Positions 1 to 9,951 of a DNA stretch of 64,000 nucleotides are shown piece after piece. Each line of letters opens with the position of its first letter. Position 1 is the stretch's first letter. The notes below the pieces were generated by a model. That model made no database searches, was not told the DNA's origin, and saw only the letters and a program-made list of their open reading frames with translations. A program made the translations under genes and the position numbers. The stretch lies in NCBI RefSeq assembly GCF_006539985.1, contig NZ_BJOB01000009.1, positions 1 to 64,000 of the forward strand. The letters are read 5' to 3'. The stretch comes from Kurthia gibsonii. GTDB lineage: Bacteria > Bacillota > Bacilli > Bacillales_A > Planococcaceae.

Positions 1-82
1 CCAGAAATTCGCTTTTTTCATACAATAAAAAATATTTTGGTTGTTGTAAATAAAAGAATATACGTTATTATACGAAAGTAAC

Positions 83-111
83 TTGACGACTTTAAAACCG
101 TATGGTATTAT
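83..111 (+). promoter_or_regulatory. Promoter of the rplU operon
   Basis: TTGACG at 83-88 and TATTAT at 106-111 are separated by exactly 17 bases, a near-consensus sigma-A promoter. Transcription would begin near 118, just before the structured L21 leader. Seen in sequence; the start site is inferred. Confidence 0.75.
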
Positions 112-119
112 TTCATATG

Positions 120-208
120 TTATGTAGCACCCGTGCTACAACCGCACTGACGAGGTTCAAGTATCTTTTAGATCACCTTTGAAGGCGAGTCTGAGTCTAT
201 TGAGGAGG
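120..208 (+). ncRNA. Ribosomal protein L21 leader (autoregulatory 5' UTR)
   Basis: The stretch between the promoter and rplU folds into a hairpin (arms TGTAGCA at 123-129 and TGCTACA at 134-140), followed by the segment around 140-200 that is typical of Firmicutes L21 leaders and ends at the ribosome binding site (GAGGAGG, 202-208). In the family this leader is thought to bind L21 and repress its own operon. Identification rests on position and remembered sequence pattern, not on a covariance search. Confidence 0.7.
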
Positions 209-215
209 TGCAGTT

Positions 216-524
216 ATGTACGCAATTATCGAAACAGGTGGTAAACAAATCAAAGTTGAAGCGGGCCAAGAAATCTACGTTGAAAAAATCAACGCTGAAG
301 CTGGTGAAGTGGTGACTTTTGACAAGGTTCTTTTCGTTGGTGGTGAAGACGTTAAAGTTGGAGCTCCATTCGTAGCTGGTGCAACAGTTACAGCTAAAGT
401 TGAAAAACAAGGTCGTCAAAAGAAAATTACTGTTTTCAAACTTAAAGCTAAAAAGAACTACCGTCGTAAGCAAGGTCATAGACAACCTTACACTAAACTA
501 GTAGTTGAAGCTATCAACGCTTAA
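216..524 (+). CDS. rplU: 50S ribosomal protein L21
   Basis: Structural protein of the large ribosomal subunit that contacts 23S rRNA. The 102-residue product has the usual length and the typical opening ([11 protein letters not shown]), with the basic C-terminal RNA-binding stretch around residues 68-92. It starts at ATG 216 behind GAGGAGG. It is first in an operon with prp and rpmA, the invariant Firmicutes order, and is probably controlled by the L21 leader just upstream. Confidence 0.98.
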   Translation: MYAIIETGGKQIKVEAGQEIYVEKINAEAGEVVTFDKVLFVGGEDVKVGAPFVAGATVTAKVEKQGRQKKITVFKLKAKKNYRRKQGHRQPYTKLVVEAINA

Positions 525-546
525 TTATTAGTGAGGTGAAAAAGTT

Positions 547-888
547 ATGATTACAGTAGAGATTCATAGTAATGAAAATCGAGAATCATATGGCTTTGAA
601 ATTTCAGGACATGCCTATTCAGGTGAACCTGGTCATGATTTAGTTTGTGCAGGCGCATCTGCTATTGCCTTTGGTAGTGCAAATGCGATTGGACAACTAC
701 TTCAAATTACGCCGGGAATCGAGCAAGGTGAAGAAGGCGGCTATTTATCAGTCGTTGTGGATCCTGCCGATTTAAGTCCTGAACAAGACGCAAAACTGCA
801 AACAATTCTTCAAACAATGGTAACCCAGTTTTATACGATGGTTGCTAGTTACGGAGATTATATCGAATTAAAATATAAAATGCTGTAG
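547..888 (+). CDS. prp: Ribosomal-processing cysteine protease Prp
   Basis: Prp removes the short N-terminal extension of ribosomal protein L27 in Firmicutes, an essential step in Staphylococcus aureus. The 113-residue protein keeps the catalytic dyad: His22 in the SGHA motif and Cys34 in LVCAGAS, at the same numbering as the S. aureus enzyme. It lies between rplU and rpmA, 13 bases before the gene of its own substrate, so the three are almost certainly co-transcribed. The ribosome binding site is GAGGTG at 532-537. Confidence 0.95.
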   Translation: MITVEIHSNENRESYGFEISGHAYSGEPGHDLVCAGASAIAFGSANAIGQLLQITPGIEQGEEGGYLSVVVDPADLSPEQDAKLQTILQTMVTQFYTMVASYGDYIELKYKML

Positions 889-901
889 GAGGTGGAACAT
901 T

Positions 902-1195
902 ATGTTATTGAAATTAGACTTACAGTTCTTCGCATCTAAAAAAGGTGTAGGTTCTACAAAAAACGGTCGTGATTCAGAGTCAAAACGTTTAGGCGCTAAA
1001 CGTGCTGACGGTCAATTCGCTTCTGCTGGTTCAATTTTATACCGTCAACGCGGTACAAAAATTTACCCAGGTGAAAACGTTGGTCGTGGTGGCGATGATA
1101 CTTTATTCGCTAAAGTAGACGGCATTGTTAAATTCGAACGTTACGGTCGCGATAAGAAGAAAGTTAGCGTGTATCCTGTAGCACAAGAAGCTTAA
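902..1195 (+). CDS. rpmA: 50S ribosomal protein L27 with cleavable N-terminal extension
   Basis: L27 reaches into the peptidyl-transferase centre through its N-terminus. This 97-residue precursor carries the Firmicutes extension [10 protein letters not shown] followed by ASKKG, the consensus Prp cleavage site between Phe10 and Ala11. The mature protein would start with ASKKGVGST as in other Firmicutes. The RBS GGAGGTGG precedes ATG 902 and a strong intrinsic terminator follows at 1208-1233. The presence of prp in the same operon supports processing. Confidence 0.98.
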   Translation: MLLKLDLQFFASKKGVGSTKNGRDSESKRLGAKRADGQFASAGSILYRQRGTKIYPGENVGRGGDDTLFAKVDGIVKFERYGRDKKKVSVYPVAQEA

Positions 1196-1207
1196 TTTAA
1201 AAGTTAA

Positions 1208-1233
1208 GGACTGCAGTAATGCAGTCCTTTTTT
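1208..1233 (+). terminator. Intrinsic terminator of rplU-prp-rpmA
   Basis: Arms GGACTGC (1208-1214) and GCAGTCC (1221-1227) with a 6-base loop, followed by a run of T. Confidence 0.9.
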
Positions 1234-1355
1234 GTGGTGAAAAAACGGTGTTTGCTTCAGGTGCAAATACCGAATTTTTTTCGCTCAATAGAGAAATTTT
1301 CATAAAAAATTGTTATACTAACAACAAGAACATCTCGCTAAAGGAGTGTTTACTT

Positions 1356-1892
1356 GTGATAGATCAGCCACTATCCGTAAATGAAGTGCTTCGGCACATT
1401 CAACATGATTTTTTAAATCAATTACAATTAATCAAAATGAATCTGGCTCTAGACCATGTCGAAGAAGCCAATCAACTTGTTGACCAACTCTCAACAAAAT
1501 ATCAACGATTTTCAATTATAAATGGACTGAAATGTGCGCATTTAATCGAATGGCTTCAGACATGTCAGTGGCGTTTTCCTTCTATAACGATTACAATGGA
1601 GAGCGATATTTCCGATAGCGCTCCAGCAGAGTGGGACGTTCCTCTGCGTAATTATTTAGAGAGCTCGCTACAGTCTGTACATGAAACAATCGACCCGTTT
1701 GTTGAACAAAATTGTCATATCTATGTGATGTCTACGAAACAAAAAGTGGAGGTTGCAGTCGAGATGAAGGGACATTTTGAAAAAAGCGATTTTTCAATCC
1801 CGATTCAATCAGAAGATTTAAGTGTAATCCATGAGGAGTATTCAGATACAGTGTGGCGTTATCGTGTCATAGGAAGTAAGGAGGGAAAGTAA
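1356..1892 (+). CDS. spo0B: Spo0B-like sporulation phosphotransferase
   Basis: Spo0B passes phosphate from Spo0F to Spo0A in the sporulation phosphorelay, using a histidine on a four-helix-bundle dimer with a degenerate kinase-like C-terminal domain. The first about 55 residues match the helical hairpin: His17-Asp18 followed by FLNQLQLIK corresponds to the phosphorylated His30 region of B. subtilis Spo0B. The frame is open from 1248, but GTG 1356 is chosen because AAGGAG (1341-1346) sits 9 bases upstream and the homology starts there, giving 178 residues. It ends 3 bases before obgE, as in Bacillus. Whether the host sporulates cannot be told; the C-terminal domain is poorly conserved. Confidence 0.8.
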   Translation: MIDQPLSVNEVLRHIQHDFLNQLQLIKMNLALDHVEEANQLVDQLSTKYQRFSIINGLKCAHLIEWLQTCQWRFPSITITMESDISDSAPAEWDVPLRNYLESSLQSVHETIDPFVEQNCHIYVMSTKQKVEVAVEMKGHFEKSDFSIPIQSEDLSVIHEEYSDTVWRYRVIGSKEGK

Positions 1893-1895
1893 ATA

Positions 1896-3185
1896 ATGTT
1901 TGTCGATCACGTAAAGATTTATGTTAAAGGTGGCGACGGTGGCGATGGTATGGTCGCGTTCCGTAGAGAAAAATTTGTTCCAAATGGTGGGCCAGCAGGT
2001 GGCGATGGTGGTAACGGTGGTGCCGTTATCTTCAAAGTAGATGAAGGACTTCGTACGTTAATGGATTTCCGATTCAAACGTCACTTCAAAGCTGAACCAG
2101 GTGAGAACGGTATGAGTAAGAACGCACATGGTCGCGGTGCAAAACCAATGGTTGTTAGCGTGCCACCAGGTACAGTCGTAACAGAAGAAGAAACAGGTCG
2201 CGTTATTGCGGATTTGGTAGAGCATGGACAAGAAGCGATTATTGCACGCGGTGGACGCGGCGGGCGTGGTAACTCACGTTTTGCAACACCTGCAAATCCT
2301 GCGCCAGAACTTTCTGAAAAAGGAGAGCCAGGACAGGAACTTAATGTTATATTAGAGTTAAAGGTATTAGCTGATGTTGGTTTAGTCGGTTTCCCAAGTG
2401 TAGGTAAATCTACTCTACTATCAGTCGTATCTTCAGCAAAACCAAAAATTGGTGCATATCATTTTACAACGATTGTACCAAACTTAGGAATGGTTCAAGT
2501 CGGGGATGGCAAATCATTTGCAATGGCTGACTTACCAGGATTAATTGAAGGCGCTTCTGAAGGTGTGGGCTTAGGACACCAATTCTTACGTCATATCGAA
2601 CGTACCCGTGTTATTGTACACGTAGTTGATATGTCAGCCATGGAAGGTCGTGACCCATACGAAGATTACCTAACGATTAATCGCGAGTTAGAGCAATATA
2701 ATTTACGCTTAACTGAACGTCCACAAATTGTTGTAGCCAACAAAATGGACATGCCAGATGCAGAAGAAAATTTAGCTGAGTTCAGAAAGAAAGTAGGAGA
2801 AGATATTCAAATCTTCCCAATCTCAGCTGTTTCACGTCAAGGTTTACAAGAACTACTTTATGCAGTGTATGAATTACTAGAAGTAACACCTGAGTTCCTA
2901 CTACACGATGATGAAGAGGAAGAAACAGATGCTACAGTACTTTACAAACATGAAATTAAAGGACCAGATTTCGTTGTAACACGTGACGATGACGGTGCTT
3001 TTGTATTAAGTGGTGACACAATCGAACGTCTATTCAAAATGACAGACTTTAGTCGTGAAGAATCAATTCGTCGCTTTGCACGCCAAATGCGTGGTATGGG
3101 TGTCGATGATGAGCTTCGTCAACAAGGTGCTGAAAATGGTGATACCGTTCGTATCTTAAAATTTGAATTTGAATTTGTAGAATAA
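1896..3185 (+). CDS. obgE: Obg GTPase (ribosome assembly)
   Basis: Essential GTPase for 50S maturation, also tied to stringent and stress responses. The 429-residue protein shows the three-part Obg layout: a glycine-rich OBG fold (about 1-157), the G domain with Walker [10 protein letters not shown] at 165-173, DLPGLI and NKMD motifs, and a C-terminal OCT domain (about 345-429). It follows spo0B by 3 bases with the RBS inside the end of spo0B, indicating translational coupling and the classical spo0B-obg operon. Confidence 0.98.
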   Translation: MFVDHVKIYVKGGDGGDGMVAFRREKFVPNGGPAGGDGGNGGAVIFKVDEGLRTLMDFRFKRHFKAEPGENGMSKNAHGRGAKPMVVSVPPGTVVTEEETGRVIADLVEHGQEAIIARGGRGGRGNSRFATPANPAPELSEKGEPGQELNVILELKVLADVGLVGFPSVGKSTLLSVVSSAKPKIGAYHFTTIVPNLGMVQVGDGKSFAMADLPGLIEGASEGVGLGHQFLRHIERTRVIVHVVDMSAMEGRDPYEDYLTINRELEQYNLRLTERPQIVVANKMDMPDAEENLAEFRKKVGEDIQIFPISAVSRQGLQELLYAVYELLEVTPEFLLHDDEEEETDATVLYKHEIKGPDFVVTRDDDGAFVLSGDTIERLFKMTDFSREESIRRFARQMRGMGVDDELRQQGAENGDTVRILKFEFEFVE

Positions 3186-3205
3186 ACGATTCAGGGGGGA
3201 AAAAG

Positions 3206-3661
3206 ATGAAAAATGTAGCGGATCAAAGATATTATTTAGTTCGTGAAGATGTTTTAACAGATGCGATGCACAAAACGTTGCAAGCTAAACATTTGCTACA
3301 ATCAGGAAGCGTCTCATCTATCTGGGATGCTGTGAAACAGGTTGATTTATCTAGGAGTGCTTTTTATAAGTATCGAGATGCTGTTTTCCCCTTTCACTCA
3401 ATTGTTCAAGAACGCATCTTAACAGTGTTCTTGCAATTAGAGGATCGTAAAGGTACATTAGCTAGACTTCTTTCTACAGTTACCGATACACATTGTAATG
3501 TATTGACAATTCATCAAACAATTCCGATTCAAGGTAGAGCCAATGTAACATTGTCCTTAGACGTGACTGCAATGGATGTTGATTTAGACGACTTATTACA
3601 AAGTCTGAAAAAACTTGATTTTGTTGAATCAGCAGAAGTGATTAGTTCAGGCGCGTTATAA
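3206..3661 (+). CDS. pheB: ACT domain protein PheB (UPF0735)
   Basis: A 151-residue protein with an N-terminal helical stretch (about 1-65) and a C-terminal ACT ligand-binding domain (about 70-148). It is the usual partner gene directly upstream of pheA in Bacillales; its exact role is unproven, and amino-acid-responsive regulation of aromatic synthesis is the common suggestion. RBS GGGGGG at 3194-3199; 12 bases separate it from pheA, so they are one operon. Confidence 0.9.
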   Translation: MKNVADQRYYLVREDVLTDAMHKTLQAKHLLQSGSVSSIWDAVKQVDLSRSAFYKYRDAVFPFHSIVQERILTVFLQLEDRKGTLARLLSTVTDTHCNVLTIHQTIPIQGRANVTLSLDVTAMDVDLDDLLQSLKKLDFVESAEVISSGAL

Positions 3662-3673
3662 GAGGGGGCTTTT

Positions 3674-4546
3674 GTGTTGGAATCAAAAGAGTGGGAGAAT
3701 CGCGTGGCTTATCTAGGCCCAGAAGGTACATTTACGGAGTTGGCGACAAAAGAATTGTTTCCAAACGATTGGACAATCCCTTTTAAGACAATTCCAGAAT
3801 GTATTGAAGCAGTTGACTCAGGACAAGTCGATCGTGCAGTGGTACCCGTAGAAAATGCTTTAGAAGGTACAGTACCACTGACGATTGATTATTTATTCCA
3901 TGAGGCAGATTTGTATATTGCGGCAGAGGTATTGTCGCCGATTGAGCAGCATTTAATGGTACATAAAGACCATGCAGCGCATTATAGTGAGATGGAGCGC
4001 GTATATTCGCATCCCCATGCCCTTGCGCAGTGTCATAAATTTTTGCATTACCATTATCGTTCTGTACCACTAAGTCAAACGACTTCAACAGCAGCAGCGG
4101 CACAATATGTGTCAGAACATCCAGAGAATAATATCGCAGCAATTGCGAATATTGCAGCGGCGAAACAGTATGATTTGGCAATTGTAGAACAGAATATTCA
4201 TGATTTCCATTTTAATCATACACGTTTCTTTGTATTATCGAAGCGTAATGACCGTATTGAACGTGAAGCGGATCAAGGACCGATTAAAACAACGTTGATG
4301 ATCAAGTTACCAAATGATCGTTCAGGCGCATTGCATCAAGTGTTATCTGTGTTTGCATGGCGTCAAATCAATTTAAGTAAGATTGAATCTCGCCCACTAA
4401 AAACAGGACTTGGTGATTATTTCTTCATCGTTGACTTACTAGAAGACGAGCATGCACCTTTAATGATGGGTGCGATGGAAGAATTGAGAGCGCTTGGCTG
4501 TTCGGTCAAATCATTAGGTAGTTACTATACGTATCAGCAAAAATAA
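3674..4546 (+). CDS. pheA: Prephenate dehydratase
   Basis: Converts prephenate to phenylpyruvate, the committed step of phenylalanine synthesis. The 290-residue monofunctional enzyme (no chorismate mutase domain, as in Bacillus) has the N-terminal YLGPEGTFTE motif, the TRFFVLS motif near residue 190 that carries the catalytic Thr, and a C-terminal regulatory ACT domain with the ESRP phenylalanine-binding motif. Start is GTG 3674 (TTG 3677 also possible) behind AGAGGGGG. A bidirectional terminator separates it from niaR. Confidence 0.96.
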   Translation: MLESKEWENRVAYLGPEGTFTELATKELFPNDWTIPFKTIPECIEAVDSGQVDRAVVPVENALEGTVPLTIDYLFHEADLYIAAEVLSPIEQHLMVHKDHAAHYSEMERVYSHPHALAQCHKFLHYHYRSVPLSQTTSTAAAAQYVSEHPENNIAAIANIAAAKQYDLAIVEQNIHDFHFNHTRFFVLSKRNDRIEREADQGPIKTTLMIKLPNDRSGALHQVLSVFAWRQINLSKIESRPLKTGLGDYFFIVDLLEDEHAPLMMGAMEELRALGCSVKSLGSYYTYQQK

Positions 4547-4585
4547 AAAACGAGGTTAGAGTGGAAACACTCGCCTCGTTTTTTA
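4545..4585. terminator. Bidirectional terminator between pheA and niaR
   Basis: A-run plus CGAGG (4551-4555) pairs with CCTCG (4574-4578) plus T-run, with an inner GAGTG/CACTC stem. It works in both directions for the convergent genes. Confidence 0.85.
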
Positions 4586-5119
4586 TTATGCTTCAGGTAA
4601 TAGATAACCCTTTAGACGTAATTGTTCGATTGCTGCATCTAACTTTTTCTCATCATCAGCTGAAATTACGTGTAGATGAGCACCCTCTGTTAAATTCATT
4701 AGAAGGCTTGCTTCAGTTGCGGTCACTTTTTCAATAAATTGTTGTACATCATAACGACTTGATACCATGATGGACGCTGTAATTTCACCATATACGGGAT
4801 GCTCTACCGTTACGTTTTTAACCGTTACCCCTGCATCAACAAGTGTATTTAGTTCATCTTCTGCTTGTTCCGGTGTATGGAAGCTCGCAATCTCGCGTTC
4901 AAACACACGATGATTTGGATGTTCGGACAAATAGATGTAACCTTGACTTGTCGCCATGATTGGCTCGTTTTTTGCTTTTAAGAGCGCCATGTCATTCACA
5001 ATCACTTGACGCGACACATTTGTTCGTTTCGCAAGTGCTGTCCCTGTGACAGGGCGTTGTTCATTTTTCAGAATCGTAATAATGGCTTCACGACGTTCTT
5101 CACCTAATAATTTTTTCAT
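4586..5119 (-). CDS. niaR: Niacin-responsive transcriptional repressor NiaR
   Basis: NiaR (YrxA) represses NAD synthesis and niacin uptake genes when nicotinate is plentiful. The 177-residue protein has an N-terminal HTH_11 winged helix (about 3-60) and a C-terminal 3H ligand-binding domain named for three histidines; candidates are in SFHTPEQ, VEHPVYGE and HLHVIS. The frame stays open to 5161, but ATG 5119 is preferred because AGGTG lies 8 bases upstream. In B. subtilis the gene sits beside nifS-nadBCA; here those genes are absent and ruvA follows divergently. Confidence 0.9.
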   Translation of the reverse strand: MKKLLGEERREAIITILKNEQRPVTGTALAKRTNVSRQVIVNDMALLKAKNEPIMATSQGYIYLSEHPNHRVFEREIASFHTPEQAEDELNTLVDAGVTVKNVTVEHPVYGEITASIMVSSRYDVQQFIEKVTATEASLLMNLTEGAHLHVISADDEKKLDAAIEQLRLKGYLLPEA

Positions 5120-5163
5120 ATGATTAACACCTCGATTGAATGCTTTTACGCTGTTAATCATAT
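5118..5163. promoter_or_regulatory. Perfect 12-base inverted repeat at the niaR start
   Basis: Arms ATATGATTAACA (5118-5129) and TGTTAATCATAT (5152-5163) are perfect reverse complements 22 bases apart. One arm covers the space between the niaR ribosome binding site and its ATG. It could be a NiaR operator for autoregulation, or an mRNA hairpin hiding the start codon. Repeat seen; role inferred. Confidence 0.6.
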
Positions 5164-5252
5164 CATATATTTTTAAAAATGAATCACCTTATAATCGTTC
5201 GAAAGCATTCGTGAATTGTGGTATGATAGCTACTATGGGAATGTGTGTTTGT

Positions 5253-5281
5253 TTTTAGCGCACGACGGATTATGCTATAAT
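5253..5281 (+). promoter_or_regulatory. Likely ruvAB promoter (extended -10)
   Basis: TGCTATAAT (5273-5281) is a perfect extended -10 element with only a T-rich weak -35. It lies 31 bases before the ruvA start. Confidence 0.6.
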
Positions 5282-5311
5282 GCAAAAGGCTATGAAAAGG
5301 AGAATTCGTGT

Positions 5312-5932
5312 ATGTATGATTATATAAAGGGACCTGTTACGCGTGTGACACCCGAATACATTGTAGTGGAGGTGACAGGTGTAGGCTGGCAATTGAATAC
5401 ACCAAACCCTTATGCTTTTCATGTATCAAATGAGGAAATTCAAGTATTTACACATCTAAGTGTAAGAGAAGATGCACAGCAACTATTTGCCTTCACGTCA
5501 CTTGAACAACGTGAGCTATTTCGTAAGCTGATTCAAGTATCAGGGATTGGACCAAAAGGAGCGCTTGCGATTCTTGCAAGTGGACATCCATCACAAGTAA
5601 TCACGGCGATTGAACAAGAAGATGAAGCTTTCTTAATTAAGTTCCCAGGTGTCGGTAAGAAGACAGCACGTCAAATGATTCTTGACTTAAAAGGGAAGTT
5701 AGATGCATTACTTGAACATGTAGACTTACCGAGTGCAGAGGACGAATTACCGTTATTCGGTGTGAATCCGAATAAACATGAACTTGAGGAAGCGATGCTT
5801 GCTTTAACAGCACTTGGTTACTCAGAGCGTGAACTTGCAAAAGTGAAGCCACAACTAGATGAAAATGAGCAATTACATACGACAGAAGCTTATATGAAAG
5901 AAGCGCTCAAAATATTATTAAAACAAAAATAG
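5312..5932 (+). CDS. ruvA: Holliday junction branch migration protein RuvA
   Basis: RuvA tetramers bind Holliday junctions and load the RuvB motor. The 206-residue product has the N-terminal OB fold (MYDYIKG start, about 1-62), tandem helix-hairpin-helix motifs (VSGIGPKGA near residue 72 and FPGVGKKTA near 108) and a C-terminal RuvB-binding domain (about 150-206). ATG 5312 behind AAGGAG (5297-5302) is chosen although the frame is open from 5216, because family homology begins there. It is 13 bases from ruvB. Confidence 0.97.
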   Translation: MYDYIKGPVTRVTPEYIVVEVTGVGWQLNTPNPYAFHVSNEEIQVFTHLSVREDAQQLFAFTSLEQRELFRKLIQVSGIGPKGALAILASGHPSQVITAIEQEDEAFLIKFPGVGKKTARQMILDLKGKLDALLEHVDLPSAEDELPLFGVNPNKHELEEAMLALTALGYSERELAKVKPQLDENEQLHTTEAYMKEALKILLKQK

Positions 5933-5945
5933 GAGGTGCAGATTG

Positions 5946-6950
5946 ATGGAGGAACGGATTGTATCAGGTGAGTCTACAGAATTAGATGAACAATTAGAAC
6001 TTTCATTAAGACCTCAAACGCTTGATAGTTATATTGGACAACAAAAAGTAAAAGAGAATTTACGCATCTTTATTGAAGCGGCAAAAATGCGTGAAGAATC
6101 GCTCGACCACGCACTATTATTTGGACCTCCTGGACTCGGGAAAACGACGCTTGCGGCAGTTATTGCACATGAGATGGGTGTTAATATTCGTATGACGAGT
6201 GGGCCGGCAATTGAACGACCAGGAGATCTTGCAGCTATTTTAAGTTCATTAGAACCGGGAGACGTGTTATTCATTGATGAGATTCACCGCCTACCGCGTG
6301 CGATTGAAGAAGTGCTCTATCCAGCGATGGAAGATTTTTGCCTCGATATCGTAGTTGGTAAAGGTCCGACAGCACGCTCTATCCGCCTTGATTTACCACC
6401 ATTTACATTAGTTGGTGCAACAACACGTTCAGGCGCATTATCTGCACCACTTCGCGATCGTTTTGGTGTATTATTAAGATTGGACTATTATGATGAACCC
6501 TCACTTGCCGAAATTGTAAAAAGAAGTGCGGACTTATTTGGTGTTGCAGTTCATGACCAAGCAGCGAATGAACTAGCAAGACGCTCTAGAGGAACACCAC
6601 GTATTGCGAACCGTCTATTAAAGCGTGTGCGTGATTATGCACAAGTTTTAGGAGACGGAGAGATTACGGTATCACTCTGTCAGACCGCTTTAGAGCTTCT
6701 ACAAGTCGATCCACTCGGTTTAGATCATATTGACCGCAAATTAATCGAGGGAATGATTGAACGCTTTAGAGGAGGTCCTGTAGGCTTAGATACGATCTCT
6801 GCAAGTATTGGTGAAGAATCGATGACGATTGAAGAAATGTATGAACCTTATTTAATGCAAATCGGGTTCATTCAACGAACACCAAGAGGTCGTATGGCCA
6901 CAGCACTTGCTTATACACATTTCGGATACGCGTATCCAGCAGAAACTTAA
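5946..6950 (+). CDS. ruvB: Holliday junction DNA helicase RuvB
   Basis: AAA+ motor that drives branch migration with RuvA. The 334-residue protein has Walker [10 protein letters not shown] at 60-68, Walker B FIDEIHR, sensor motif GATTRSG and a C-terminal winged helix (about 255-330). ATG 5946 is preferred over the adjacent TTG 5943 because AGGAGGTG (5931-5938) is then 7 bases away. queA follows after 19 bases, the usual Bacillus order. Confidence 0.97.
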   Translation: MEERIVSGESTELDEQLELSLRPQTLDSYIGQQKVKENLRIFIEAAKMREESLDHALLFGPPGLGKTTLAAVIAHEMGVNIRMTSGPAIERPGDLAAILSSLEPGDVLFIDEIHRLPRAIEEVLYPAMEDFCLDIVVGKGPTARSIRLDLPPFTLVGATTRSGALSAPLRDRFGVLLRLDYYDEPSLAEIVKRSADLFGVAVHDQAANELARRSRGTPRIANRLLKRVRDYAQVLGDGEITVSLCQTALELLQVDPLGLDHIDRKLIEGMIERFRGGPVGLDTISASIGEESMTIEEMYEPYLMQIGFIQRTPRGRMATALAYTHFGYAYPAET

Positions 6951-6969
6951 TGAAAAGAAGGAAGTAACG

Positions 6970-8016
6970 ATGAAACTAGAAGATTTTGATTACGTATTAC
7001 CAGAAGAATTAATTGCGCAAGTACCACTTGAAAATCGTGCTGCAAGTCGATTGATGGTATTAGATAAAGAAACAGGTGAAGTAGAGCATCATCACTTCCC
7101 ACATATTGTTGAAGAATTAGAAGCAGGAGACTGCTTGATTTTAAATGATACGCGCGTATTACCTGCTCGTTTAATCGGTGAAAAGAAAGAGACAGGTGCA
7201 CATATTGAAGTGCTACTCATTAAGCAAACAGCTGATGACGAATGGGAAACATTAGTGAAACCTGCTAAGCGTATTAAAGTGGGAACAGTTGTCACATTTG
7301 GTGATGGACTATTAACAGCTGAATGTACAGGTGAGTTAGAGCATGGAGGTCGACTTTTTAAATTTAATTATGAAGGGATCTTCATCGAAATTTTAGAAAA
7401 GTTAGGTACAATGCCTCTACCGCCTTATATTCATGAGAAGTTAGATAACCAAGAGCGCTATCAAACTGTTTATTCAAAAGAACTAGGTTCAGCAGCAGCG
7501 CCGACAGCCGGTCTGCATTTTACAGATGAAATTTTAGATGCTATTCGTGCAAAAGGTGTACAAGTTGCTTTTGTAACCTTACATGTAGGGATTGGTACAT
7601 TCCGCCCGGTAAGTGTTGAAACAATTGAAGAACATGATATGCATGCGGAGTTTTATAACTTACCAGCTGAAACAGCTCAAATCATCAATGATACAAAAGC
7701 GAACGGTGGACGTGTCATCGCAGTAGGTACAACATCTACACGTACACTTGAAACAGTCGCACAAAATAATAATGGTCAAATTATTGCAGAGTCAGGTTGG
7801 TCAAAAATCTTTATCTACCCTGGTTTTGAATATAAAGCAATCGACGGAATGGTTACAAACTTCCACTTACCAAAATCATCATTAGTAATGATGATTAGTG
7901 CATTGGCAGGTCGTGAAAACGTACTGAATGCTTATAAAATCGCTGTTGAAAATAAATACCGATTCTTCAGCTTTGGTGATGCGATGTTCATTCGTCCACA
8001 AAAGAAAGGAAATTAA
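6970..8016 (+). CDS. queA: S-adenosylmethionine:tRNA ribosyltransferase-isomerase
   Basis: Transfers and rearranges the ribosyl group of SAM onto preQ1-modified tRNA to give epoxyqueuosine in the wobble position of GUN anticodons. The 348-residue protein matches the family from [17 protein letters not shown] onward and includes the [11 protein letters not shown] and TAGLHFT motifs. The frame begins upstream inside ruvB, but ATG 6970 has GAAGGAAG just before it and matches the family N-terminus. It is followed after 3 bases by tgt, the other queuosine enzyme. Confidence 0.97.
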   Translation: MKLEDFDYVLPEELIAQVPLENRAASRLMVLDKETGEVEHHHFPHIVEELEAGDCLILNDTRVLPARLIGEKKETGAHIEVLLIKQTADDEWETLVKPAKRIKVGTVVTFGDGLLTAECTGELEHGGRLFKFNYEGIFIEILEKLGTMPLPPYIHEKLDNQERYQTVYSKELGSAAAPTAGLHFTDEILDAIRAKGVQVAFVTLHVGIGTFRPVSVETIEEHDMHAEFYNLPAETAQIINDTKANGGRVIAVGTTSTRTLETVAQNNNGQIIAESGWSKIFIYPGFEYKAIDGMVTNFHLPKSSLVMMISALAGRENVLNAYKIAVENKYRFFSFGDAMFIRPQKKGN

Positions 8017-9165
<1,149 letters not shown>

Positions 9166-9210
9166 TTCTTGTATAATAATGAATGAGAAAGAGAAAGGGG
9201 GAATAGAAGA

Positions 9211-9489
9211 ATGGATTTTGGAGCTTTAGGTAATTTCTTACCATTGATCATTATCATTGCGTTAATGTACTTCATGTTAATCCGTCCAGCGTCAAAGCAG
9301 CGTAAAAAAACAGCAGAAATGCAAGCAGCTTTATCACGTGGGAACAAGATTATTACAATCGGGGGACTACATGCAACGATTGATGCAATTGACGATAAAA
9401 CAGCAGTAGTTGTATTAGAAGACGGTACAAAAATGCGTTTTGAGCGTGCAGCAATTGGTCGTGTTGTAGAAGACGATGCAGCTGAATAA
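9211..9489 (+). CDS. yajC: Preprotein translocase accessory subunit YajC
   Basis: Small membrane partner of SecDF. The 92-residue protein has one N-terminal transmembrane helix (about 9-27) and a cytoplasmic domain with the RPASKQRKK and GGLHATI segments typical of the family. RBS AAAGGGGG at 9193-9200. In B. subtilis yajC (yrbF) also lies between tgt and the secDF region. Confidence 0.93.
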   Translation: MDFGALGNFLPLIIIIALMYFMLIRPASKQRKKTAEMQAALSRGNKIITIGGLHATIDAIDDKTAVVVLEDGTKMRFERAAIGRVVEDDAAE

Positions 9490-9502
9490 TCAGTGTATAA
9501 AA

Positions 9503-9642
9503 GACAGGTTGGGACATAAGTGTAAAAACACTATCCCATATGAGCATAAGAAAAACTGGAATCGCGCTGTGGCGCGGTTCCAGTTTTTCGTTGCGAACGT
9601 TAAAACGAAAAGTGAAGTATTTTGTCCCAGACTATTTTTTTG
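9503..9642 (+). repeat. Nested hairpin intergenic element (TTGGGACA...TGTCCCAG type)
   Basis: An outer stem pairs GGTTGGGACA (9507-9516) with TGTCCCAGACT (9623-9633, imperfect). It encloses a long near-perfect hairpin with arms 9551-9567 and 9572-9588 (AAAAACTGGAA... / ...TTCCAGTTTTT) and a small CGTT/AACG hairpin at 9589-9599, ending in a T-run (9635-9641). The outer sequences resemble the dispersed intergenic elements common in Bacillales. It can terminate yajC transcription. No protein-coding content is credible here. Confidence 0.65.
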
Positions 9643-9776
9643 TTTGAATAAATTGGAATTAAAGGTGTAATATAATAAAGATGGTATAAAGGTTATAATA
9701 GATAGGTCATGAATCGCTTTTATCTGAAAAATGTGAAATAATAGAATCAACTCATGTTTGAAGGAGCGAATGTTTT

Positions 9777-9935
9777 ATGCCTACAAAAGATGAAAGACCA
9801 CGAAAGATGGCGGATAGCCAAACCTATGCAAAAGTTTCAAAGTCTGAAAAACGTTTACGCTTTTTAGGTTATGTGATTATGACCATATTAATCGTGGCGA
9901 TGCTTATTTGGACAGTCCGTGTATTTCTAATGTAG
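9777..9935 (+). CDS. Small single-span membrane protein, 52 residues
   Basis: A short reading frame with AAGGAG (9761-9766) 10 bases upstream of ATG 9777. It encodes a charged N-terminal half (KDERPRKM and KSEKRLR) followed by one hydrophobic helix (about 31-51, GYVIMTILIVAMLIWTV) and ends 16 bases before comN, whose RBS overlaps its stop codon. The N-in topology follows from the positive charges. No family recognised; B. subtilis also has a small membrane-protein gene (yrzE) near this place, but that is larger. Coupling to comN and a proper RBS argue that it is real. Confidence 0.6.
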   Translation: MPTKDERPRKMADSQTYAKVSKSEKRLRFLGYVIMTILIVAMLIWTVRVFLM

Positions 9936-9951
9936 AGGAGGCGCATTTTAC

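Noticed and set aside
168-485. Minus-strand open frame of 105 codons over rplU
   Set aside because: Mirror of the real L21 gene; no RBS, Phe/Asn-rich composition typical of an antisense frame.
3783-4181. Minus-strand frame of 132 codons inside pheA
   Set aside because: Shadow of the prephenate dehydratase gene; no family features or RBS.
9476-9670. Plus-strand 64-codon frame after yajC
   Set aside because: It runs through the nested hairpin element and has no RBS of its own.
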